NCBI GenBank assembly: GCA_947379685.1
Contig: CANCOG010000384.1
Span: 1 to 5,174 of the forward strand
Direction of reading: 5' to 3'
Length of the DNA stretch: 5,174 bases
From: Flavipsychrobacter stenotrophus
GTDB taxonomy: Bacteria; Bacteroidota; Bacteroidia; Chitinophagales; Chitinophagaceae
Below are positions 1-5,174 of the stretch, piece after piece. Numbering within the stretch: the stretch's first letter is position 1; the number at the start of each line of letters is the position of its first letter. The translations under genes and the position numbers were made by a program. The notes beneath the pieces were generated by a model. The model did not search any database and had not been told where the DNA came from. It saw nothing but the letters and a program-made list of their open reading frames with translations.

Positions 1-10
1 CAGCTATGTC

Positions 11-43
11 CAAAAGTTTATTAAACTTTGACAATAGCAAAGT
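11..43. promoter_or_regulatory. Overlapping inverted repeats just upstream of the outer-membrane protein gene; possible operator
   Basis: AAAGTTTA (13-20) and TAAACTTT (22-29) form a perfect 8-bp dyad around one central base. The right arm can instead pair with a third segment: ACTTTG (25-30) is complementary to CAAAGT (38-43), leaving a 7-base loop. The TTTG at 27-30 resembles the end of a Bacteroidota -7 element, although the preceding TA lies one base too far away for a canonical TAnnTTTG. A -33 element would fall at or beyond the window edge. The position, ending 8 bases before the preferred ATG, suits an operator or a 5'-leader structure, but arms this AT-rich can arise by chance. Confidence 0.3.
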
Positions 44-51
44 CCAACTCC

Positions 52-1476
52 ATGAAATCCAGACTTTTCATCTTCTTATTCGTTTTTTGCTGCGCCCACA
101 TGGCGCAGGCACAGCATGACAACATGAATATGCATAAGCCGAAGCATAAGTCGGGCAGCAAAAGCAATGATGATGATGGAGACGATGAAGAAGGGGGCGA
201 ATCAGGGACTTTCAAATTAAGTGAGTCGTTTAAACTAAAATCCTTTGAAATGAAGCTTAAGGGTATGACCAGTGGTTATTCCCTTAACTTGCCCATGTCA
301 CGTGACGGGTCAGGAACATCCTGGGCACCCGATGCCAATCCGATGTATGGTTATATGATACAATCAGGGCGGTGGCTGTTTACTGTTCATGGCGACCTGT
401 TTGCAAGGTATAACAGGCAGGATATTACCCAGGCAGGAAGTCGTGGTGCGGAAAAATGGGATGCACCAAGTATGGTCATGGCCATGGGGCAACGTAAAAT
501 TGGCAAACGAGGCCTATTCCATTTTACGACCATGTTTTCGGCAGACGCTTTTATTGCAGGTGGAAACGGGTATCCTTTATTATTTCAAACCGGCGAAAGT
601 TGGGAGGGCAAGCCATTGGTGGACCGCCAGCATCCACACGACCTATTTTCAGAACTATCCGTAAATTATACTTACGCGTTTTCGGAAAAAGCAGACATTT
701 CCCTTTATGCTGGCTACCCGGGGGCACCTGCTCTTGGCCCGTCTGCTTTTATGCACCGGATCTCAGGCAATTTCAATCCCGATGCACCGTTGGGGCATCA
801 TTGGGAGGACGGAACACATATAGCATTTGGTGTGGGTACTCTTGGGTTTCGCTATAATCAGCTCAAACTCGAATTTTCTTCATTCACTGGTCGGGAGCCT
901 GATGAAATTCGTTACGACTTTGATCCGCCACTTTTTGACTCATGGAGCAGCCGATTGTCGTTTAACCCAGACCCACATGTTTCTCTGCAGGTTTCCCATG
1001 GTTTCATCAAGAGTCCCGAAATGCTCAACCCGTTGGAGAATATCAACAGAACAACTGCATCTGCAACTTTTGCCTTGCCAATAGCAGTCAATAAATTTTT
1101 TACCGCCACCTTGCTATGGGGGCAAAACCAGACACCGGGCCGAACCGCATCAAACGCTGCACTTGCTGAAGCAACGCTTAAGATAAAAAAGCTGGCTGTC
1201 TATTCACGTTATGAATGGGTAAATAAGTCGGACCAGGAATTGGCATTAAGTACAATAACCTACAACCCTTATCGGCAACATAATATACAAACCATAACCA
1301 TAGGTGCAGGATACGACCTCATTAACTTTGAGCAGTTTACAATTGCAGCAGGCGGACAGATTTCTGGCTTCCAGTCTGATGCCTACCTGGCACCGTTTTA
1401 TGGCACCCACCCTTTGAGCGGAGAAGTTTACCTGCATTTCTACTTGTTCCAGGGAAACAAAACAGCATTTAATTAG
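52..1476 (+). CDS. Secreted, probable outer-membrane beta-barrel protein with His/Met-rich and acidic N-terminal head
   Basis: A 474-residue protein of a conserved but uncharacterised family; I recognise the PMSRDGSGTSW and LVDRQHPHD type motifs as typical of uncharacterised outer-membrane proteins found near metal-resistance genes. The ATG at 52 is chosen because it opens directly on a signal peptide (MKSRLFIFLFVFCCAH, probable cleavage after AQA at residue 20). A TTG at 28 is in frame but would add eight polar residues before it, and a TAA at 22-24 blocks anything longer. The mature protein begins HDNMNMHKPKHK (residues 22-33), a soft-metal-ligand-rich stretch, followed by an Asp/Glu run (40-50). 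The rest has alternating polar/aromatic beta-strand character, with PMSRDGSGTSW at 81-91, RQHPHD at 192-197 and GHHWEDGTH at 248-256, and a final strand around 456-467. It precedes a metal-sensor-like regulator and a copper pump, so a role in copper handling at the outer membrane is inferred. Barrel topology and ligand are unproven. Confidence 0.85.
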   Translation: MKSRLFIFLFVFCCAHMAQAQHDNMNMHKPKHKSGSKSNDDDGDDEEGGESGTFKLSESFKLKSFEMKLKGMTSGYSLNLPMSRDGSGTSWAPDANPMYGYMIQSGRWLFTVHGDLFARYNRQDITQAGSRGAEKWDAPSMVMAMGQRKIGKRGLFHFTTMFSADAFIAGGNGYPLLFQTGESWEGKPLVDRQHPHDLFSELSVNYTYAFSEKADISLYAGYPGAPALGPSAFMHRISGNFNPDAPLGHHWEDGTHIAFGVGTLGFRYNQLKLEFSSFTGREPDEIRYDFDPPLFDSWSSRLSFNPDPHVSLQVSHGFIKSPEMLNPLENINRTTASATFALPIAVNKFFTATLLWGQNQTPGRTASNAALAEATLKIKKLAVYSRYEWVNKSDQELALSTITYNPYRQHNIQTITIGAGYDLINFEQFTIAAGGQISGFQSDAYLAPFYGTHPLSGEVYLHFYLFQGNKTAFN

Positions 1477-1490
1477 TATAAAATTGCAAA

Positions 1491-1540
1491 TGCGTAGATT
1501 AATACGCCTATTCTACGCAAATCACTTGTAGAATAGGCGT
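1491..1540. repeat. Three-segment inverted repeat with mutually exclusive hairpins before the regulator gene
   Basis: ACGCCTATTCTAC (1504-1516) and GTAGAATAGGCGT (1528-1540) are perfect 13-bp inverted arms around an 11-base loop. The first arm also overlaps TCTACGCA (1512-1519), which is the exact complement of TGCGTAGA (1491-1498) with a 13-base loop. The two hairpins share bases 1512-1516, so in RNA they cannot both form fully. The stronger one ends 16 bases before the GTG start of the regulator. No T-run follows on the + strand, so a classical intrinsic terminator is unlikely. It could be an operator for a dimeric regulator, a leader switch, or a structure protecting the 3' end of the upstream mRNA. 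The inverted symmetry is directly visible; its function is not. Confidence 0.7.
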
Positions 1541-1556
1541 CAAAAGAACATAAATC

Positions 1557-2129
1557 GTGACACTCTACATTAAAAACATGGTTTGCGACAGATGTAAAAC
1601 AGCAGTAAAATCTCAGCTCGAGCAGTTGGGGTTGCATCCGGAAACCGTCATGCTTGGGGAAGTGGGTATGGGTGAAGCAGAGATCCCACAGACTAAACTA
1701 AAGGAAATTGAAAACGCTCTGGCTGCTATTGGCTTCGAACTGTTGGAGGACCGCAAGAGTCGCTTGATCGAAAAGATAAAAAATGTGGTTATTGAACTGG
1801 TACATCATAATCCCATCCCTTCAAAATTAAAACATAGCGTTCTTATCAGCCGTGAATTGCACCACGATTACCCGTACCTGAGTAACCTGTTTTCAGAAAT
1901 TGAAGGTATTACAATCGAACACTACATCATTCAGCAAAAAGTAGAAAAAATCAAAGAGTATATTGCTTATGACGAGTTGACTTTAAGTGAAATCGCAGAC
2001 AAAATGGGTTACAGCAGCTCAGCTCATCTTTCAGCGCAATTTAAAAAAGCTACTGGTCTTCCGCCAAGCCATTTTAAAAGTCGCAGTACAATTGTACGGA
2101 AGTCCTTAAATGAAGTTGGCAACAGCTAA
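1557..2129 (+). CDS. AraC-family regulator with N-terminal HMA-like MxCxxC metal-binding domain
   Basis: A 190-residue one-component transcription factor. The N-terminal part (about 2-65) resembles a small heavy-metal-associated fold: strand LYIKN, then M8-V-C10-D-R-C13, the MxCxxC pattern that binds Cu(I)/Ag(I) or Zn in HMA domains. The C-terminal part (about 70-175) is an AraC DNA-binding domain with both helix-turn-helix units: the first around 90-136 and the second around 141-174 (LTLSEIADKMGY, then LSAQFKKATGLPPSHF, the family signature). A GTG start is assigned. An in-frame TAA sits two codons upstream at 1551-1553, and the next start, ATG at 1578, would remove the first beta-strand of the metal domain. 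It lies between the outer-membrane protein and the copper ATPase on the same strand, so it most likely senses copper or silver and controls one or both. The metal specificity and targets are inferred. Confidence 0.9.
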   Translation: MTLYIKNMVCDRCKTAVKSQLEQLGLHPETVMLGEVGMGEAEIPQTKLKEIENALAAIGFELLEDRKSRLIEKIKNVVIELVHHNPIPSKLKHSVLISRELHHDYPYLSNLFSEIEGITIEHYIIQQKVEKIKEYIAYDELTLSEIADKMGYSSSAHLSAQFKKATGLPPSHFKSRSTIVRKSLNEVGNS

Positions 2130-2152
2130 AACAACAAAAATCCTGTAAACAC

Positions 2153-2179
2153 TTTCCAAAATACTATAAACAATATTTG
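2153..2179 (+). promoter_or_regulatory. Possible Bacteroidota-type promoter upstream of copA
   Basis: AATATTTG at 2172-2179 matches the Bacteroidota -7 consensus TAnnTTTG at five of six fixed positions. TTTC at 2153-2156 sits 15 bases upstream, where a TTTG/TTG -33 element would be expected, though slightly close. Transcription would begin around 2185, giving a leader of roughly 30 bases. The match is imperfect, and the ATPase gene could equally be transcribed from further upstream. Confidence 0.35.
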
Positions 2180-2209
2180 CCGGAACATGTTGACCTTTGC
2201 AGCGGAACA
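2176..2209. repeat. Spaced direct repeat TTTGC(AG)CGGAACA before copA; candidate regulator site
   Basis: TTTGCCGGAACA (2176-2187) recurs as TTTGC-AG-CGGAACA (2196-2209), with two extra bases inside the second copy. The TTTGC halves are offset by 20 bases and the CGGAACA halves by 22, about two turns of the helix, so both copies would face the same side of the DNA. The first copy overlaps the -7-like element, and the second ends six bases before the ATG. AraC-family proteins commonly bind direct repeats arranged this way, which makes this a candidate site for the adjacent regulator. Binding is inference. Confidence 0.45.
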
Positions 2210-2215
2210 GATAAC

Positions 2216-4435
2216 ATGAAATCAATTAAAAAAACATTTCCGGTAACAGGCATGACTTGCGCTTCCTGCGCAAATACGGTTGAAAAAACTCTTAATGGCC
2301 AGAAAGGAATAAAGAGTGCAAGTGTTAACTATGCCAATGCCGGGGCATTGCTGGAATATGAACCGGGAGTTGCCAATGTCACGCAGATCCAGAATGCAGT
2401 AAAAGCAGCTGGTTATGGAATAATAATGGAAGAAAGCGTTACCCCTGAAGAAATCGAAGCGCTAAACCTCAAGGCCTACAGGAAGCTTTCCATGAACACA
2501 ACCCTGGCAATTATCCTTTCCGTTCCCCTGGTTATTATTTCAATGGCGGGTATGGCCATACATATACCCTATGCAAATTTTATAATGTGGGGACTGGCTA
2601 CTCCTGTACTGGCGCTATTCGGTAAGCAATTCTTCATAGGTGCCTGGAAACAAGCTGCGCATTTTTCTGCGAATATGGATACACTTGTAGCACTGAGTAC
2701 CGGTATAGCCTATTTGTTCAGTGTATTTAACACGTTGTACCCGGCATATTGGAGTCAAAAGGGTCTCGAAGCACCAGTCTATTTTGAAGCTTCAGCGGTG
2801 GTTATTTGCTTTATACTTATTGGAAAACTACTGGAAGACAGGGCAAAGTCTACCACTTCCTCTGCAATTAAAAAGCTGATGGGCCTTCAACCAGATGCGG
2901 TTATACGGATGGGTAAGGACGGTGAGGAATTTATCCCGACAAGTGACGTGCAGGTGAACGACATACTGGTCGTTAAGCCAGGTGATAAAATACCGGTAGA
3001 TGGGATAGTGACTTCAGGCAATTCCTACGTAAACGAGAGCATGATAACAGGTGAACCAATTCCTGTTGAAAAAGCTGCCGGTGCGAAGGTGTTTGCGGGA
3101 ACCATCAACCAAAAAGGAAGTTTTCAGTTCAGGGCCGAAAAGATAGGCTCCGAAACCTTGCTCTCTCAGATCATTAAAAAGGTGCAGGAAGCTCAAGGCA
3201 GCAAGGCGCCCATTCAAAAACTTGCAGATAAAATTGCCGGTGTATTCGTTCCTATAGTGATGCTGATAGCTATTCTAACTTTAATTGTTTGGGTAGTAGC
3301 CGGTGGTGAAAATGGCTTCACTCACGGTATTTTGTCTATGATAACCGTTCTGGTAATCGCCTGCCCCTGTGCACTGGGGCTGGCTACGCCCACCGCAATT
3401 ATTGCAGGTGTTGGCAAAGGAGCAGAAAACGGAATATTAATAAAAGATGCGGAAAGCCTGGAGACAATCCATAAACTCAATGCCATAGTTTTCGATAAAA
3501 CAGGAACAATTACTGAAGGCCTGCCCGATGTTGTTGATATTGCATGGAAGGACAACGCCGATACAAGCATGCTCTCGTCTGTGCTCTACAGCATGGAGCT
3601 GCAATCTGAACACCCTTTTGCTGATGCAATAACATCCTTCTTTAAAAAATTGCAAATGAATACCGTTGATATCGGCAGTTTCAGTAGCATTACCGGTGGC
3701 GGCGTTACTGCAGTTTACGCCCGTAATATTTACTTCGCCGGCAACATGAAATTATTGCAGTCGATGAATATTCTTATTCCCGATGAATTGAAGGAAAAAG
3801 CCAAACAATGGGCTGCTGAGGCCAATTCTGTTATCTGGCTGGCAAATCAGTTTAGTGCGCAGGCGGCTATAGCCATAGCAGATAAAGTAAAACTATCTGC
3901 CCCAACAGCCACAAGAGAACTCAAGGAAATGGGTATGGATTGTTATATGCTCACTGGCGACAATGAAGAAACAGCCTATTCCGTAGCCGCAGAAGCAGGA
4001 ATAACCCAATACCGCGCTGAAACTTCGCCTACAGATAAATCAGAGTTCATTAAACAGTTGCAAAGTGAAGGTAAAATAGTGGCCATGGTGGGTGATGGCA
4101 TAAATGATAGTCAGGCCCTTGCCCAGGCGGATGTAAGCATAGCTATGGGAACAGGATCGGACATAGCGATGGATGTGGCTAAAATGACTCTGGTATCATC
4201 TGACCTAAAGCAAATTGCCAGAGCAATCCTCCTATCCCGCAAAACTGTCAAAACGATCCGCACGAACCTGTTCTGGGCATTTATTTATAATATCGTAGCC
4301 ATACCTCTGGCAGCGGGTGCCCTGTACCCTGTAAATGGTTTCCTGCTCAACCCTATGATAGCTGGAGCTGCTATGGCCATGAGTTCTGTTTCAGTGGTTA
4401 CAAATAGTTTAAGACTGAAATGGGGGAAGTTGTAA
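2216..4435 (+). CDS. copA: Cu(I)-exporting P1B-1 type ATPase (CopA)
   Basis: A 739-residue inner-membrane pump that uses ATP to move Cu(I), and usually Ag(I), from cytoplasm to periplasm. One N-terminal HMA domain (about 5-70) carries GMTCASC with C15 and C18. Membrane segments lie near 96-116, 120-141, 153-174, 187-207, 341-363, 370-392, 684-704 and 707-730. All catalytic motifs are intact: TGE 278-280 (phosphatase), CPC 383-385 in the transport helix, DKTGT with phosphorylated D427, HP 466-467 and GGG 494-496 (ATP site), TGD 580-582 and GDGIND 626-631. Cu(I) specificity is supported by CPC, by N684-x6-Y691-N692 with P697, and by M720-x-x-S723-S724, the signature of the P1B-1 class. M154 and E191 are plausible entry and exit residues. 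ATG 2216 is chosen over an in-frame TTG at 2177 because the latter only adds 13 unrelated residues. Length is normal for a one-HMA CopA. Confidence 0.97.
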   Translation: MKSIKKTFPVTGMTCASCANTVEKTLNGQKGIKSASVNYANAGALLEYEPGVANVTQIQNAVKAAGYGIIMEESVTPEEIEALNLKAYRKLSMNTTLAIILSVPLVIISMAGMAIHIPYANFIMWGLATPVLALFGKQFFIGAWKQAAHFSANMDTLVALSTGIAYLFSVFNTLYPAYWSQKGLEAPVYFEASAVVICFILIGKLLEDRAKSTTSSAIKKLMGLQPDAVIRMGKDGEEFIPTSDVQVNDILVVKPGDKIPVDGIVTSGNSYVNESMITGEPIPVEKAAGAKVFAGTINQKGSFQFRAEKIGSETLLSQIIKKVQEAQGSKAPIQKLADKIAGVFVPIVMLIAILTLIVWVVAGGENGFTHGILSMITVLVIACPCALGLATPTAIIAGVGKGAENGILIKDAESLETIHKLNAIVFDKTGTITEGLPDVVDIAWKDNADTSMLSSVLYSMELQSEHPFADAITSFFKKLQMNTVDIGSFSSITGGGVTAVYARNIYFAGNMKLLQSMNILIPDELKEKAKQWAAEANSVIWLANQFSAQAAIAIADKVKLSAPTATRELKEMGMDCYMLTGDNEETAYSVAAEAGITQYRAETSPTDKSEFIKQLQSEGKIVAMVGDGINDSQALAQADVSIAMGTGSDIAMDVAKMTLVSSDLKQIARAILLSRKTVKTIRTNLFWAFIYNIVAIPLAAGALYPVNGFLLNPMIAGAAMAMSSVSVVTNSLRLKWGKL

Positions 4436-4553
4436 AATCAATGAAACTTAATTAAATAGAACAACATACAATATTCATTATAAAAATAAACTTCTATCAA
4501 AATAATAACTTTCGAAATAATTACAATTATATTTGTAGTTAAAAAAGGGCATT
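4436..4553. other. AT-rich intergenic region after copA
   Basis: This 118-base gap is strongly AT-rich. I find no hairpin with a T-run that would serve as a clear terminator for copA; only short palindromes such as TTAATTAA are present. Its right end holds the promoter-like element of the next gene. The change in composition suggests the copper module ends here. Confidence 0.5.
4528..4535 (+). promoter_or_regulatory. Bacteroidota -7 element TATATTTG
   Basis: TATATTTG is an exact match to the Bacteroidota sigma-ABfr -7 consensus TAnnTTTG. It lies 18 bases before the ATG of the downstream gene, implying a very short leader. No good TTTG is seen at the expected -33 distance, so the upstream half is weak. 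A small dyad, TACAA (4522-4526) with TTGTA (4533-4537), overlaps it. In such AT-rich DNA a chance match is possible. Confidence 0.5.
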
Positions 4554-5174
4554 ATGAAACTAGGGATTTTTCTTTTAAGTATTTTCATTAGCACTATGGG
4601 TAGTTCACAAATAAAATACTCTCGTATGGAGGACCACCTACCAGATTGGCTTTGGAAAAATGAAAAATATAACGTAATAGTAGATTCGAACTCAAAAAGG
4701 GAAATTGCATTTAAAGTGTCCACATTAAGCAACCTTAGTTACGAAAAATTTCCTGACCAACACTGGGCACTAGAAAAAGAAGTCGCAAATTCTATCGCCA
4801 ACAAATTTGCATTAGTGGACCTTGAAAAAGATGCATCCATTGTAGAAAATTCAAAAATAAATCTTGCACTTCAAATAGACCCTTATTTCGACGAACGATC
4901 AAGAAATACTATTAAAAAAGCAGCCCAAATTTTTATTGATATTGCGTTGGATGATGCAGTAATTTCCGAAGCGATGAATTCTTCAATTGACAAGCCCACC
5001 CCATTTCCAGAAATGTACTCTAAATACAATCAACAAAACTGGGAAGAAAATGTATATTCCGATGAATATGAACTATACTTTCTTAGTAGATCTAAGCCAA
5101 GAAACGTCGAATCTTTTAAGAAACAGCTTAAGCAGGCATTGTCGGTAGAAAATGGTGACCCTGCATTTTTGGTA
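4554..5174 (+). CDS. Unrecognised secreted protein, 3' end cut by the window
   Basis: An open frame of 207 codons with no stop before the window edge. I do not recognise the family. The protein begins with a probable signal peptide (MKLGIFLLSIFISTMGSS, cleavage near residues 17-19), with no lipobox cysteine and no cysteine anywhere in the visible part, so it is predicted to be a soluble periplasmic or exported protein. The visible part is mixed alpha/beta, rich in Lys, Asn, Glu and Ser, with aromatic-rich patches at 31-39 (DWLWKNEKY) and 168-176 (YSDEYELYF). Residues 72-89 and 117-141 look helical. It has its own promoter-like element and a lower GC content than the copper genes (about one third by a partial count against low-to-mid forties), so it is probably a separate transcription unit. 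The continuous 621-base frame with a signal peptide makes a real gene likely. Confidence 0.8.
   Translation, partial: MKLGIFLLSIFISTMGSSQIKYSRMEDHLPDWLWKNEKYNVIVDSNSKREIAFKVSTLSNLSYEKFPDQHWALEKEVANSIANKFALVDLEKDASIVENSKINLALQIDPYFDERSRNTIKKAAQIFIDIALDDAVISEAMNSSIDKPTPFPEMYSKYNQQNWEENVYSDEYELYFLSRSKPRNVESFKKQLKQALSVENGDPAFLV

Noticed and set aside
21..215. Reverse-strand frame of 64 codons with a hydrophobic cysteine-rich stretch
   Set aside because: It is antisense to the signal peptide and acidic run of the outer-membrane protein. Its serine- and leucine-rich composition simply mirrors the Asp/Glu codons on the other strand.
389..1109. Several frames of 65-91 codons inside the outer-membrane protein gene on both strands
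   Set aside because: They overlap a well-supported gene, show no recognisable domain or signal, and have the composition expected of shadow frames.
1504..1540. Hairpin as an intrinsic terminator of the outer-membrane protein gene
   Set aside because: The stem is perfect, but the following bases (CAAAAGAACA) contain no T-run, so it is reported as an inverted repeat instead.
2184..2191. AACATGTT palindrome before copA
   Set aside because: An eight-base palindrome is common by chance and does not extend; the direct repeat spanning it is the stronger pattern.
2177..2215. TTG start extending the copper ATPase by 13 residues
   Set aside because: The extra residues do not belong to the HMA domain, the extension runs through the direct repeat, and a normal ATG sits seven residues before the domain.
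3014..3655. Three reverse-strand frames inside copA
   Set aside because: They lie antisense to the conserved TGE, CPC and DKTGT regions and have no coding features of their own.
4478..4732. Reverse-strand frame of 84 codons across the end of the AT-rich gap
   Set aside because: It overlaps the + strand secreted-protein gene, which is longer, has a signal peptide and a promoter element. The reverse product is Phe/Ser/Tyr-rich, as expected from AT-rich antisense.

Overview
The window looks like a chromosomal stretch from a Bacteroidota bacterium, probably of the Sphingobacteriales/Chitinophagales type. The reasons are moderate GC in the main genes, no convincing Shine-Dalgarno sequences, -7-like TAnnTTTG promoter elements, and a regulator type (small HMA-like head plus AraC DNA-binding domain) that I associate with that phylum. 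This placement is inference from sequence style, not from a database match.

Layout: three complete genes lie on the + strand in a row. First (52-1476) is a secreted, probably outer-membrane beta-barrel protein of an uncharacterised conserved family. Its mature N-terminus is rich in His and Met and is followed by an Asp/Glu-rich run. Second (1557-2129) is an AraC-family regulator whose N-terminal domain carries an intact MxCxxC soft-metal motif. Third (2216-4435) is a complete P1B-1 type Cu(I)-exporting ATPase (CopA) with one N-terminal HMA domain. The gaps are 80 and 86 bases, and each holds notable sequence structure: a three-segment inverted repeat before the regulator and a spaced direct repeat before the ATPase. 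After a 118-base AT-rich gap with a good Bacteroidota -7 element comes a fourth, unrecognised secreted-protein gene (4554 onward), cut by the window end.

How they may work together: the regulator plausibly senses Cu(I)/Ag(I) through its MxCxxC head and controls the pump. The pump moves Cu(I) from cytoplasm to periplasm. The barrel protein could handle copper at the outer membrane. This is a coherent copper-homeostasis module, but the roles of the barrel protein and the metal-sensing head are inferred. No tRNA, rRNA, CRISPR array, insertion sequence or phage gene is visible.
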